Source: Epiperipatus broadwayi (lineage: Eukaryota > Onychophora > Udeonychophora > Euonychophora > Peripatidae). From it: a stretch of DNA of 64,000 nucleotides. The notes below the pieces were generated by a model, which saw only the letters and a list, made by a program, of their open reading frames with translations, made no database searches and was not told the origin of the DNA. The translations under genes and the position numbers were made by a program. Where the stretch lies: NCBI GenBank assembly GCA_028023455.1, contig JAQFVV010012397.1, forward strand, positions 4,296,888 through 4,360,887. The letters are read 5' to 3'. Positions 1 through 13,596 of this stretch are shown one piece after another (the first letter of the stretch is position 1; each line of letters starts with the position of its first letter).

Positions 1-1540
<1,540 letters not shown>

Positions 1541-1857
1541 ACTCTTAATCAATCAATAAATTATAAATATCTAATCGATTTTTGTTCTAATATGAATCTT
1601 TTCAAGAAGCCATTTTTACATTTTATCATGTGACAAGGAATATTCTATAGCTTTATATGCTCTCTAGTGATCATCATGATTACTAGATAATGTATAAAGC
1701 TGTAAAACATTCCTTGCTATATGATACATTTTTAAAATGGCACCTTGAAAAAATTTATATTAGAACAAAATCGATTAAATGATATTAAATGAAGTTCTAT
1801 ATCAACTAGTTGTCTATTATTTTAATTTATTTATTATTTATCGATTTATTAAGAGTT
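1541..1857. repeat. Foldback (inverted repeat), about 317 bp
   Basis: Two inverted arms flank a short centre near 1665-1682. The outer ends read ACTCTTAATC (1541) and GATTTATTAAGAGT (1844-1857). The inner arms share TTGTTCTAATAT / ATATTAGAACAA, the block around CATTTTTACATTTTATCATG and its complement, and TATAGCTTTATA / TATAAAGCTGTA. Identity is imperfect, consistent with an old MITE-like foldback. There is no coding content. Confidence 0.75.
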
Positions 1858-2634
1858 TATAATTTTTTTCACAACATTATAGTCATACAATTTGTTGCAA
1901 AATAACTATAAGAAATGATAAATAAAATAATTGATGATTATGATTTTTAAAAAACAGTTTATCTTGATTTTATAATCTAATTCATAGAAGTTAATTTCTA
2001 AGTGGGGATTATCTTGGAAGTGGAAGCTTTTTATTTATAGATTAAAAATGTTAATAATAGTTCATTTTATTATCTTCTATTTCTCAATAAATTAATCCTG
2101 TAATTTTACTTATAACACAAGGCCAGAATAATTTTTAACTAATTATTTTAAGGTATCTGACTTCTGTTTTTTTATATCATATCATTCAGAAGTTATCATT
2201 TATTAGACAAATATTTTGTTTTTTACAGATCAAGATATTTTTAGATAAAATATTTCTAGAAGTTATGCAAACTTATCATTTTTTTGGGACAAATTTTTAT
2301 TTGTAATTTACACTCGATGACAAAACTTAAAAAATATTTTATAAACTTTATTTTGATAATTCCTGACGTACTTGTTGATAAATTAAAAACAACAACTTAA
2401 AAACTAATCATGGGTACTAAAATTAATACCATTCAAGTTGTTCTGGTCATTAAGATATCAAAATTATCATCTTTATAATAATAAATAAGATTTAAAACTA
2501 AATGCATTCTTATAACTGGAATTTATTTGTAATATATATAGGGGATTTGAACTCAGACTTTTAAGCAACAACATCAACCATCCACACTATCTCATACTAC
2601 TGATATACAAAACCACACACATGCAGAAAAGATA

Positions 2635-2694
2635 AATAATCACCAATTAATTATTTCTTGCTGAACCAGCACTCATCAGTTGGTCCAGATTATC
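2635..2694 (-). ncRNA. Hammerhead-ribozyme-like motif, left copy at 2.6 kb
   Basis: Read on the minus strand, stem I is GATAATC (2688-2694), a TGG bulge, then ACCAA (2680-2684). These pair with TTGGT (2642-2646) and GATTATT (2635-2641). The core CTGATGA (2673-2679) and GAAA (2654-2657) are intact. Stem II is GTGCT (2668-2672) against AGCAA (2658-2662), so its closing G-C pair is lost. The segment between GAAA and stem I is one base shorter than in sister copies, and the U expected just before the cleavage site is missing. This copy is probably inactive although its core is perfect. Confidence 0.7.
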
Positions 2695-2757
2695 ATCTCA
2701 CACACACATATATATATATATATAACTGAGCACTGATTATATAAATATGTGGGAGAT

Positions 2758-2818
2758 GATAACCTGGACCAACTGAAGAGAGTTGGTTCAGCATGAAATA
2801 TGTATATTGGTGATTATT
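2758..2818 (+). ncRNA. Hammerhead-ribozyme-like motif, most complete core
   Basis: A type-I hammerhead layout is visible. Stem I is ACCAA (2768-2772) with TTGGT (2807-2811), extended by GATAACC (2758-2764) with GATTATT (2812-2818) across a TGG bulge. The core is CTGAAGA (2773-2779), matching CUGANGA. Stem II is GAGTT / AGCAT (2780-2784 / 2790-2794), weakened by one mismatch and G-U pairs. GAAA is at 2795-2798. Stem III is only 2 bp (A2798-U2805, U2799-A2804), and the predicted cleavage is after A2806. Very short stem III is known from retroelement-type hammerheads, which can act as dimers. Activity is inferred, not shown. Confidence 0.75.
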
Positions 2819-2932
2819 TATCTTTTCTACATGTGTGTGGTTATGTATATCAGTAGTATGAGATAGTGTGGATAGTTGAAGGTTTCTTAAAAGTCTGACT
2901 TTAAATCCCCTAATATTTACAATGATAAATAA

Positions 2933-5276
2933 GATGATGGTAAAATGTCAAAGTTTTAAATAATAACAGCAAATATTTTAATTTTCCAAACTCATATGAT
3001 ATGATAAAACAAGAGTAGTTCTCAAAGCATTATTGATAAAGACAAAAGCCCGAATCTGGTCTAAAAATGGAAATCAAGTGTAAAAACATGTCTGATAATC
3101 ACATTATTATTGAAACTTACAGTAAATAAAACTAGATTAAGGAGATGTTACTATGTCATCAAAGTAATGACTACAGGATATGCTGAAATTAAAAAAACCC
3201 CCGTAATAAAGTGACTGTGTTATTAGCAAGGTCTATTAATAATGAATATGTTTATATAAAAGCCAAGTAATTATTATTCTATTAATAAAGATAAATAACC
3301 CTGCATGGTTTGATGCTCAAATTCTATGGTTTGATGCTCAAATTCCATAGATTGTAACCCTACTCTGTCATTTCAATGCTCAAATTTTTATGAATTCTCA
3401 AAAAAAAATATTTATTTATTTTAAAAGTAAATAAAGAAACCAATGATGTAAAATATGAAAATAGAGTTGTCCAATATTAAAAAGGCACTAAAAAATATCA
3501 GTACTAAAGAAGATGTGGTAATATTAGTACTTGTTAATACATTGCTTTGGTGGAAATACACAATCCTCTGATTAATGGTTGTGATAGGGAATGGTTGATC
3601 ATGACCATAACATCATTGATCAAATAAGATGATTTTAACAAATTTAAATGCAGAAGACACAATATTTGATTATTGAGACATCTTAAAAAATTCTTGAATT
3701 AAAATAGGAGTATTTACAGTTTTTAAGTCTATATCTGTGTCCTGATTTGCTACATAAAATTTCTTTTCAAGAGAACTCTAATTTTGTAAAAATATATAAA
3801 AAATAATTAAAAAATTAATGGTAACTCAAATGCTTTGTCTCTTATGATGACATATGATCATGGAGCAACAGAAATGAAAGATTGAGTTACCATAGAGCTT
3901 TAGTGCTTGATTACTTTTCTAAATTGTTGCAGGGCAATACCCAGTCATAAAATATGAGATAAGATTTTTTTATCAGCAAAATTACAATCAAATACATTCA
4001 TAAAATAAGTATAGATGTTAATTTTTCTTCCAAAATATAAACTCAGGTAATACAGTATTTGATCAAACTATAATAACACCTGATTTCTGTTAGGAGCAGA
4101 TTTTTAGTTTCTTAAATGCAATTTTATTTACTTTTTTTATGTTAGTAAATCACATTATATGACGATGAATTTTTAAACCCAAAATCTAAAAAAGTTAAAA
4201 GGTTGGAAAAAACGAGCAAACTATCACCAATTGTGAAGTATGCCATAACATATTTACACGTAGAAGTCCATCATTAAGTATGTTGTTAATGTTTTTTAAT
4301 ATATAAAATTTCAAATGATAAAATAATAAAATTTATTATCTTGCCCATTACATATTGTTGTTTATTTTTGTACAGCATTTCCCCTTAAAATTACTTTTTT
4401 AAGTATAATAATAATAATGTCTAAATGTCTGCACAGTAATGTGTGTATGCATCTGTCTTAAGTTCTCTAATCAAATATTGGCAAAGTTATTGACATTATA
4501 CAATTACATCTAAGCAAAGATGCTTTGTACTACAAATTATTATAGCATTAAAAAAACCTCACAAACTTTAATGAAATTTTTACATCATTAAGAAAAAAAC
4601 TAAAGTCTTCTATAAATATATTATGACAAGCATTGCCTTTTTATGCAATTGGTATACAGTTTTGAATGAAATCTTTCCAATATCAAGCTGTAATAACCCT
4701 ATATGTTTACACTAAATCTGACTGTATAAAAGCAAAACATTCAGGAATACCAAATTGTAATCCCAACCAGATCTACAGAATAGTTTTGGATAGTAATCTC
4801 TTCAGTAATAAATACTAAATTACAAAACCACACAGAAGCTACAATTACAAGTATTTTTCATATTAATGATTAGAAATTTAAACATAAGAAAATTTGTTTG
4901 CCAGCTATCTAGCTTTTACACTTGTCATCACTTATTTGTTTAATGTCCTTGGCTATATGCTGATTGAATACATTTTGAATCTTTTGGCAAAAAGATGGCA
5001 TATAACAAATAAATCATCATGAAAGTCTCATAATTTAGTTTTAATATTTGCATTCACAATAGTAAATCATCTTATTGCAGTCTATTTTAGAGCTCTCAAT
5101 GCAAGTATAAATAATTAATATATTAATTGAAAGCTAGGAGAGTCATGTGACTCAAAAATTCACATATTTAAAAAATAACTGAGATAACTAATATCTTGCA
5201 GTATTTTCAATTGTTGTAGGTTTAGAACTAATTAAGCTGCAAAATTTTTAATTTTTTTTAAGATTTATTAAAAGAA
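2933..5276. other. AT-rich non-coding DNA
   Basis: No gene can be supported. A short local duplication of GGTTTGATGCTCAAATTC occurs at about 3308-3345. Nothing else stands out. Confidence 0.45.
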
Positions 5277-6720
5277 AAAAATGTTTAAATTTAATTTAAA
5301 ATTATAAAAATGTAATAATGCAGAATTGATACATTCCCCCCCCTCTCCAATAAATAGCATTAGCATCAAACCATTGTCACTACTTTTTTTCTCTATTCTT
5401 GTTTTCTAGAAGTGCCTACACAGTATATTGAATTACTGTAAGCCTACAAATAAATGAATTTCTTTTATTTAGTTTTAAAAAATTTAATTAGTTAATAGTT
5501 ATAAATACAAAAATATTTAAAATTCAATTTAAAATTATAAAAATTTATCAGTGTGAAATTGATAAAATTTCTGATAAATAACGTTAGCATCAACTAAACA
5601 AAACTCACTAATTTATTTTTCTGTACTTTTGTTATCTAGGAGATCATGTACAGCATTATGAATCATCAGTTTGCAAATACATTATTTAGCTTTAAAAAGT
5701 TTACATGATGTAGTCTTTTTCAGACCATTCATATAAAGTCATTTTTGTGAATTTAAATTGAATATTCAGCTGGTTTTCACAGTGAGTAAATAATGTTAGC
5801 ATCTTTACTTGGCATCTATATTCCAGTTTTATTAAAGTTTTGAATTAGTATGTTATACAATTTGCTTCAAATTATCTTCATGGTCTATATCTCACAAACC
5901 AGGGAGTGGCAACAACAATTTTAAATATTTTTTATATATATTTTGAACAGCATACAGAGAGTTAATATTTCAGTTCTCATATCTAAAGGTTGATATTAAT
6001 GAAATATTTGTCAAATATAAATATAGTCTAAAAGTCTTTCTGCAGCCTTTTTAATTGATGTGAGCTCATAAATAAGTTTATTTTCTTCATTTTTTTAAAA
6101 AGAATTATTTAATATTTATGAGTGAAAAAATGTTTTAGATTTGATTTATAATTATAAAAATTTAACAAGTGGAAGTGATAAAATTTTTTCCTATAAATAA
6201 AGTTAGCATAAAATGGTTAAACCATCTATTAATTTTTTTTTTCTATATTTTTGTTCTTTACAGATCCCTGTGCATTATTTTAAATTCATTTAAATGCAAA
6301 AGTATATGAACATTTTTTTACTTAATTTTAAAAAAAAAAATTGTGAAAAGGAAAAATGTTTTAAATGTCAATTAAAATTATAAAAATTTACTAATTTAAA
6401 ACAGAAAAAAAATTTTCCTATAAATAAATTAACATCAAACTGCTAAGCCTTACTAATTTTGTTTTCTGCATTCTTGTTTTCTAAAGATTTCATTGTAACA
6501 TTTTAAATTGCTATAGATTTATAAATAAGTATATTTGCTTTACTCAGCTTTAAAAAAATTACTTTATACCTATGTATATAAAAGCACTTTTGTGAACAGA
6601 AATTGAGTATTATTAGTAAGTTCCAGTAGCAAACTATATTTCAATTTTTTTTATTAATTGAATAAGGTTTTAAATCAATATATTCCATTTCAAATTATTT
6701 TCATGGTCTATATCAGGAAT
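5277..6720. repeat. Higher-order degenerate tandem repeat
   Basis: Four degenerate units of roughly 210-240 bp start near 5277, 5512, 6125 and 6352. Each opens with a TTTAAATT-rich block and AATTATAAAAATTTA. Each then carries CCTATAAATAA(A)GTTAGCATC or a variant, and a TTTCTGTA.TTTTGTT.TCTA block. The second and fourth units share a further roughly 220-400 bp extension ending in TTCATGGTCTATATC (about 5880 and 6700). The whole therefore looks like an ancestral dimer duplicated once (5277-5930 and 6125-6720). There is no coding content. Confidence 0.7.
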
Positions 6721-7150
6721 GGTCAAAATGTTGAGCGCAGTCGGCAGTGAAGCTGATGTAAATATTGACAAATTATAATGATAAATTCAGAACTGATTTG
6801 AATATAAAAAATATTAAAAAAGTAAAAATTCAAAATTATTTTCATTTAAATATAAATTTAAAATAATACCCGTTGTTATTGTCAATCTCAAAAATAAACT
6901 GGTCGGAAAAAGCTGAAAAGAATTAAATACAATTCTAAAACAATAATCTTCTTTTTTTTCTCTATATTTGCTTGAATTTTTTTAAAATTCAGGACCAGCT
7001 CTAGAAAACAATTATTTATAGGTAATTTAATAATTGTAATTTAACAAACATTGTATAAAGCAACATGGACAAACTATAACACTAGAGAGAGCTGAGGTAA
7101 TTTAATAATAGTCTTAATATGGGAAAAATTAGACTGGGGAATGTAAAATT

Positions 7151-7240
7151 AAGTAGCTAACAAGTTTTTCTTGGTATAATTGCTGAAAGATTCTTGACTT
7201 CGTTTAAGGAGTAGCTACAGTTCATCACATCACATCACAT
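7151..7240. repeat. Left arm of a long-spaced inverted repeat
   Basis: This arm contains ATTGCTGAAAGATTCTTGAC, TTTAAGGAGTAGC and the pentamer run CATCACATCACATCACAT. Its reverse complement lies at 8843-8934. Together they look like about 90-bp terminal or subterminal inverted repeats around 1.6 kb of internal sequence. I do not recognise the family. Confidence 0.7.
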
Positions 7241-7379
7241 CTTAATAAAATATCTTCAACAGTTCATATCTTATAGAAAAAAATTCATCACACTAATATT
7301 TTTTTTTGAGTACTTAAAAAGCCCTTATAAAAAACACCAATTCATAAGTACATTCTAAAAAAATCAGGACTTTGAAGCA

Positions 7380-7667
7380 TTATTTTTTCCATTCTGGCAA
7401 AAATAACATTTTTTTTTCTGGTTTTCGGTTTGAAGCCCTGAGAAAAATGTATTCACCCTTAGGTACGTTTTTACCAAAAAAGTCACTCCCAACATCTAAA
7501 CATTGGTTTATATCTTGCAAATTAGGAAGTGGTAACAATTTATAGAAGTCAAAGCATGCTAATTTTTGAATTCCTTCACTTTTAAATATCTTCATATTTA
7601 TTTCAAAATATGTGTCTAGAGTTGATTTTTCAGAGTGCACATCTAAAACCTGACATTGATGGAACAT
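7380..7667 (-). CDS. Possible small ORF, unknown (95 codons)
   Basis: An ATG-initiated minus-strand frame encodes 95 residues of mixed composition, less skewed than most AT-derived frames here. It starts MFHQCQVLDVHSEKS and ends in a basic LPEWKK. I see no signal peptide, membrane span or known motif. It lies between the two arms of the 7.15-8.93 kb inverted repeat, so it could be a remnant of that element's protein or an isolated exon. It may equally be chance. Confidence 0.2.
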   Translation of the reverse strand: MFHQCQVLDVHSEKSTLDTYFEINMKIFKSEGIQKLACFDFYKLLPLPNLQDINQCLDVGSDFFGKNVPKGEYIFLRASNRKPEKKMLFLPEWKK

Positions 7668-8484
7668 TATATATTTATTAATATGGTGTAAGACTTATGT
7701 AGTGAAATAAGCAAGTTACTTTGCACTCAAACTTTATTATATCAAAAATTTCAAGCCTTTACCTTAAATAGCAAAGAAAAAGATGTCTACTGAATAAATA
7801 TCTGAAACATTATTGGAAAAACATGAATAAGCAAATGAAAAGTCACATGATGTTATTGTTAGTATTAGAGTAGATATAATATTTAAGAGATTGTATTAAT
7901 TAAAATTTCTAGAAATGTAAAATATTAGTGTATAAGTAAAATAAAGTGAAAGGTATAATAGCCAATTAGAAGAATATTATATTTGAACATTATTAATTTT
8001 GTTATCTACATATGAGATGAGATGAAATGTAATATTGTTAATCTTCTACAAAATGACAAATAACCATTTGAATATTTATTGAAATATGATTGTTGTGAAG
8101 AATTGCATTTTAAAAATTTCCACTTATGAAGTCAATTTGTGCAATATATATATAAGATATTTTGTGGGTTCATCTGTGTTAAAAAATTTAAATATTGATA
8201 TACTGACATTTCGACTTGATCACACAGGTCATCCACTAGGTGATAAAAGGTAGAAAGATGGTTGTAGAAGTGCTACAATCACTGATTTGAAAAAAAAAAC
8301 ATTAAAGTTCCACCAATAGCAAAAATGTCAAATTAAGAATATTTTTAAAAAAAATCTTTCCAAATAGGAGGAAGTTTGCATGTATCATCTTGCTTATATA
8401 GGGGTGAAATCTGGGTTGGCAAAATTAAATATACTATTATAAAAGTTGTCTGATTAAATAATTTTTATTGAATTATTATTTTTA

Positions 8485-9469
8485 ATATATATATACACCT
8501 GAGTCTCGTTTTATGTGGTAGATAGGTTCCACAGAAAACCCGCATTAAAAAAATCGCACAAAAATAGACTTAATTTACTTTGAAAAATGGGGGATAGGGG
8601 TTGTAATTTTAGAATTCTCATAAAAGCAAAGCAACAAAGAAAAATTACTTTAAAATTCGCATTAAAAAAAATAAGCAAATAAAGTATGACTAATAAAAAA
8701 ATTCAAATATTTGAAAAAAATTAATACAAGACAAACTTTTTTTACTTTTTGTATTACTACAGTATTTAATTTTACATTTTTCATATATATTTTAATCATT
8801 ATTTCTAGCGTTCGTTTGAAAACTGGTAAGAAATCCGATTCAATGTGATGTGATGTGATGTATTATGGCTTCTCCTTAAACAAAGTCAAGAATCTCTCAG
8901 CAATTATGCACAGAGAAACCTGTTAAGCCACTTTATTTTTATTCATGATGTGATGTACAACTAGCACCATTTCCAGTCTTGTGCTGTGTTAATGGTTTTC
9001 TATTTCTATATTAAAAAAATAAGATCCAATCAAAACATTATCATTAGAAAGATTATTTTCAGTTTATAAAATCTTCGTTTTTTATTTTAAAAATCTAAAA
9101 GATTTATTTCTGTTATATATAACATAATATGTTTTAAAAGTTTAAATTTTTTGAATATTTATTAAAATATTTTTATATGTAAGTATAAATCTATTATTAT
9201 TATTTACTCATTAGTATAAATAGGTTATTTACATAGAAGCTAAAAATCTAAATACCGATTCAGGTCATATTCACGTTAGCTGCTAATATAATGTTATATT
9301 TTTGAAAAAAAAAGTATTTCAAGTCAAAATAAGTTATTAATAATTTAAATTTCTTGATATCTAATAAATATAGTGAAATATGAAAGATATTAAGAAGAAA
9401 CATTAATCGCATAACTTCAAAATTGCATTTAAATAATCCATATAAAACGAGACCTAGGTGTATATATAT
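8485..9469. mobile_element. TIR DNA element, about 985 bp, non-coding
   Basis: The left end (8485-8518) reads TATATATATACACCTGAGTC then TCGTTTTATGTGG. The right end (9438-9469) is its near-exact complement: CCATATAAAACGAGACCTAG then GTGTATATATAT. The outermost bases are TA-rich, consistent with a TA or TATATA target duplication. The interior has no transposase frame, so this is a non-autonomous element. It contains the right arm (8843-8934) of the 7.15-kb inverted repeat, so the two structures are nested or related. Confidence 0.7.
8843..8934. repeat. Right arm of the long-spaced inverted repeat
   Basis: This arm carries ATGTGATGTGATGTGATG, then CTTCTCCTTAAACAAAGTC and AAGAATCTCTCAGCAATTAT. 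It is the inverted counterpart of 7151-7240 with a handful of differences. A further ATGATGTGATGTAC follows at about 8944. Confidence 0.7.
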
Positions 9470-12102
9470 GAAAAAGAATGGTATATGACATTTAAAAAGC
9501 TATGACAGACTATCTTACATGAAAAGATAATCAAAATGCATTTTTAAAAACACCAGATTACCCCCTCCTCTCAATGACTGCAATCAAAATGTTTGAAATT
9601 TCACTATATGGATAGTGTGAAATAAGATTGTCTTTGACAATGGATTGAACAATAGGTCAGAAGAGCTTTTTCTCAAGTTACTTGGTGGAATTGGAAAATA
9701 TGCCAGCACTGGTTAGCCAGTCAGACATGGTATCAACCAAAAATCTAAAAATCAAAGACCCATAGGTGCTTATTGTACTGTTATGACAAGATTGACTAAC
9801 TGAATATAAGGACTCCTATGCAGAGTCTAAAAAGTTGTTACACTAATGTAACCCATGGTAAGTACAAATTCGGATATCAAATCAGAATTTCATAGATTTT
9901 TTAGTAAATTGTCACAAGCTAAATTAGCAGTATCTAATAAGGCAGATGGTGGAAAGGGGACTATAGCAAAACCCCCCTTTGATATGTAGAAAACTTTTAT
10001 CTAAAACCGCCTGGATAGCCATTGTAGTTCTGGTTTTTCAATTTGTTGTTATTTATTGTTAAAACACTGAATTTGGTGGTCACTTTGTTGACACAAATAA
10101 TTCTTAAGTAGCTTATTTTAGTGTAATTCTTTATAAACGTGTCAGGCAGATGGCCTCTCTTTTTTTACCATTTGTTTTTTTTCTTATTTATTGTTTTCAT
10201 TGTAGAGCCGCGGTCCATTTGTAAGCATGTAACCTATAATAAGAAAGATGTAAAATGATCTCCATATGTGTCTTCTTAAGGTGTGAATAAAGTTGTTATT
10301 TAAAATTAAACACAGATATTAATTTTAATTTCTGGGTATAGAAATTATTATTTTAATTTTTATTTTTAATCATTATATTGATGACTTTTTAAAAATATTA
10401 TTATATCACTTTTTAAACTTTTAAGCAAATATTCCTATTTACATTTTTTAATATCGAAAAGTACCATTTTAGATCATTATTATTATTTGATACTTATTAA
10501 ATCTTACAAGTTTATAATTTTTTTTCTTAACACAATATTTAAAAAAAAAAAACAAAAACGAAAAATTAAACTTTTAAAAAGTATGCAAAACTTAAAAATT
10601 AAATCATACGTTATAAATATTATTTTCAAAGATTGCGGCAACGATTCATTAAAGAGAATTTAGTTAACATAAAGAGTCAGTCTATTTAGCATTTTAAAAG
10701 ATTTTTTTTTATTAATTTTTAAAAAAATCTGATTAATTTAAGTTTTAAAATTATCTATAATTTTCAACATATTATCTTTTCTTTTTTAAAAAAAGTATTT
10801 AATAATATTCGGTCTGTTAAGTCTTCAAATGCTTAATAATTTCCTTATCAAAAATTAGATTGTTTCATTCAACCAATTATTTTAATTTCTGTTTTGTAAC
10901 TGTTATTTAAAATTTGCTTTGCCTTTTCAGATAATTGCACTTTAATGTAAACTAATTTAAAACACAATTTGAACATTTTTTAAAAAAAAATTCACAATAA
11001 CTTTTAAAGAGAGAGAAAAAGATTAACCATATAAAACTCACAATATTAAAAAACCAGTTTACATTGAAAAACATAATAGTTAACAGATTGTAAAAAAATG
11101 AGTCATATGCAGACAATTTTTTTTAGTTGCTAAGTAGGTCAGGTGATGGCTGAATGTCATTCGGGAATTTTTAGTTGAATCTATCATTCTGTCATTGCGC
11201 ACATTATATGAAAAAGTAATAAAACCATTTTCTAATAAAATTCCAATCTATGCTAAAAAGGAATTAGTATTTTAAAGATATAAATGCCAGTTTAAAATAA
11301 AAATTAAACAATAACATTAAAAACAGTAATTCAAAATTTTTGTGCTATATACTTAAACAGTATACTTTTTCACCTACTCTAGACCACTTATTATAAGCTT
11401 TAATAAGCAATGATAGAAAACAAATGATAGTGCTTAATAAAGCCCTATCCTGTGCTGTCATCTTCAACATTCCCAAACTAATTTTAAGCTTATGGCTTTC
11501 ATCAGTGAAGGGCTTTGAATCGTGAAACAGTGCTTTCATCTGGCATTTATCATTAGTTATTAAATCTTGCAGTAAGTGACATAGAGAAAAGGAAAACGTA
11601 TGCTGCTATAACAGCAATATGTAAGCTAAAGTCATATGATAGTTCATTGGTTTATATCAAATTCTGTCCATAGACAAGGATTACCTACTGTTATTGAAAA
11701 CTAAGGACATCATAATATATAGCAATTAAACTGGATTCAGGTCTATATGATTGTCAAAGCAAGTTGATTTAGGTTGAAAACATCTGTATGTTTTTCAAAT
11801 TGGGCTGATAGTTTGATAATATAACACAGAAGTAAATGATAATGGCTGAAAGGAAGGTGCATTAGATTGTAAAAGTTGAAAGATGTAAGCTTGAAACTAG
11901 TCTGGAGATTATAGGTAGGGCAGTACAGAATAAGGATAAATAAACACTATTATCTGCTATCTACCATTACATACTAAAGCTTACAGAAAATGCCATAGAG
12001 AAGCTGTAAAATTATAATGCTACACTAACAATATGTAAACTGAAGTCATGTGATAGGTCATGTGCTAGTTTACTATATTTAATAATAAATTAATACACTA
12101 TG
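9470..12102. other. AT-rich non-coding DNA
   Basis: No reading frame with recognisable content. Around 9960-10320 the sequence is slightly more GC-rich (CCGCCTGGATAGCC, GAGCCGCGGTCC) and ends in GTGTGAATAAAGTTG, which resembles a transcript 3' end with a polyadenylation signal. No coding sequence accompanies it. A short palindrome, ATTTCACTATATGGATAGTG, lies near 9597. Confidence 0.4.
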
Positions 12103-12113
12103 CAGGCTTAAGC

Positions 12114-12115
<2 letters not shown>

Positions 12116-12191
<76 letters not shown>
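12116..12191. repeat. (TA)n microsatellite
   Basis: TA dinucleotide run with one C interruption, directly downstream of the B box of the SINE-like unit and therefore probably grown from its 3' tail. Confidence 0.95.
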
Positions 12192-12192
<1 letters not shown>

Positions 12193-12283
12193 GTATGTCC
12201 GATTTGAACTCAGACTCAGATGATCCTCAACTTTCCATGCCATCTCATATTTCTGACCCACCTGATCTCACACATGTTGAAAA

Positions 12284-12347
12284 ATAAATAATTATCAATA
12301 TAAGTATTTTGTGCTAAATCAGCACTCACCAGCTGGTCCAGATTACC
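12284..12347 (-). ncRNA. Decayed hammerhead-like motif
   Basis: On the minus strand the 5-bp stem II is intact: GTGCT (12321-12325) with AGCAC (12311-12315). Two core positions are mutated: CUGAUGA reads CTGGTGA (12326-12332) and GAAA reads AAAA (12307-12310). Stem I has lost a pair (ACCAG / TTGAT). It belongs to the same family as 2758-2818 and is predicted inactive. Confidence 0.65.
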
Positions 12348-12420
12348 ACCTCCACACATACATACAATCAATACTCAGCTTTATATTAAGATAGCCAATC
12401 TTCATACTTTAATGGACAGG

Positions 12421-13112
12421 CTTTAAACTACTTCTACCCACAACTCTATATTTAATAATGTTTTTTGTAAAGTGTCAATGTCTAAAGCATTCGGTAAAAA
12501 AGTAACTGATTTATAAAAACATAATAAAAAATTAAAAATGATATCACTAAAAATTAAGTCTCAATTTTGAAACTCTATTTAGAAAATTAAAATTTGTATT
12601 AATGCTTTTAAATACACATCATTTTTAGAAGATTCATCTAAAACTAAGTTGTTTTTTAAAGCTACAAAAAAAAAAAGATAACTAAAATTACAAAATCCAC
12701 TTTTATAAAATGATAAATAACAATATCAAAATTGTTTTTGCCTTTCAGAAATATTAATGCTAGATTTTCAGACAATATTAATGAAGTCAACAAAATTATT
12801 ATAACCACAGTTAGAGATTAGAAGTGTCTGTATTTACTAAATAGAAATTACATTCTTCCACCTCCAGTTGTGGATGGCTAGTAAAAGTTTTAAATGGATT
12901 TGCTGAATTTAAACACAACATTATCAATTCCATTTTACCAAAAATCCCATACATTGTTGCTTTAAAATTTTAAATGCTTTTGGAATTTTTTTTTAAAAAA
13001 AAAATAACTTTGATCTGAAGCATGAATATATGCATATAAGTATATATGTGGAAAACAATTAGTGGTAATGTTAACATATGAAATTATTAAATCTTTCATC
13101 ATTAAAGTATTA
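12421..13112. other. AT-rich non-coding DNA
   Basis: No supportable gene, RNA or element boundary. Confidence 0.45.
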
Positions 13113-13338
13113 TTCAACTGTTAGTAAAGACCTAGGTTAGTATATAACACAACATTTCAATTAGTATTATTTTTGTTTTTTCTTCACCTGCTGCTCATCT
13201 GAGTAGTGACAGTACCAGTATGATAAGCGAATCTGAACAGTTAGATTTTGAATATTGAATTTTAAAGAAACACTTAACCAAAACCAAATGAATTATTCTG
13301 TCAAAAGCAGATCAGTTGATTTTGACAGAATACCTCAG

Positions 13339-13596
13339 GGGGTTAGAGTGTTGTATTAAAAATCAAAATTCAAAAAATGTAATGGCCCAGGTTCTGTTTC
13401 TATGCTAATACTGTAACTGATTACTCTAGTAAGACCTGAAGAATATACCATATAATACTAAATCATCGGGGTTAGAGTGTTGTATTAAAAATCAAAATTC
13501 AAAAAATGTAATGGCCCAGGTTCAGTTTCTATGCTAATACTGTAACTGATTACTGTAGTAAGACCTGAAGAATATACCATATAATACTAAATCATC
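13339..13596. repeat. 129-bp direct tandem duplication
   Basis: Two adjacent copies (13339-13467 and 13468-13596) begin at GGGGTTAGAGTG and end at TAATACTAAATCATC. They differ at only a few positions by eye (for example TTCTGTTTC / TTCAGTTTC and TACTCTAGT / TACTGTAGT), indicating a recent duplication. Confidence 0.9.

Larger units (their letters stand above)
2529..2920. repeat. Head-to-head pair of ribozyme-bearing SINE-like units
   Basis: Two copies of one dispersed unit diverge from a centre near 2700-2745, which contains a CA/TA microsatellite. The left copy reads on the minus strand and the right copy on the plus. Each unit runs from a hammerhead-like fold, through a linker ending in CATGTGTGTG, to a tRNA-like block with a polymerase III B box (GAGTTCAAATCC on the minus strand near 2541-2555; the decayed CTGACTTTAAATCCCC at 2895-2910). 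The same unit recurs at 12.1-12.4 and 32.7-33.6 kb. The units contain no protein-coding sequence, so any mobility would need another element's reverse transcriptase. Confidence 0.8.
12103..12420 (-). repeat. Single SINE-like unit with tRNA-like B box
   Basis: Read on the minus strand, the unit begins with AAAGTATGAAGATTGGCTAT (complement of about 12395-12415). It passes through a hammerhead-like fold (12284-12347), the linker CAACATGTGTGAGATCAGGT and a tRNA-like block ending in GTCTGAGTTCAAATCGGAC (about 12205-12225). A 76-bp TA array (12116-12191) follows, ending at CAGGCTTAAGCCTG. The possible A box GGTGGGTCAGAAAT lies about 45 nt upstream of the B box. The closest relative in the window is 33113-33350. 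Confidence 0.75.

Noticed and set aside
13339-13596. Two direct repeats considered as a CRISPR-like array
   Set aside because: There are only two adjacent 129-bp units with no spacers, and the sequence context is eukaryotic.
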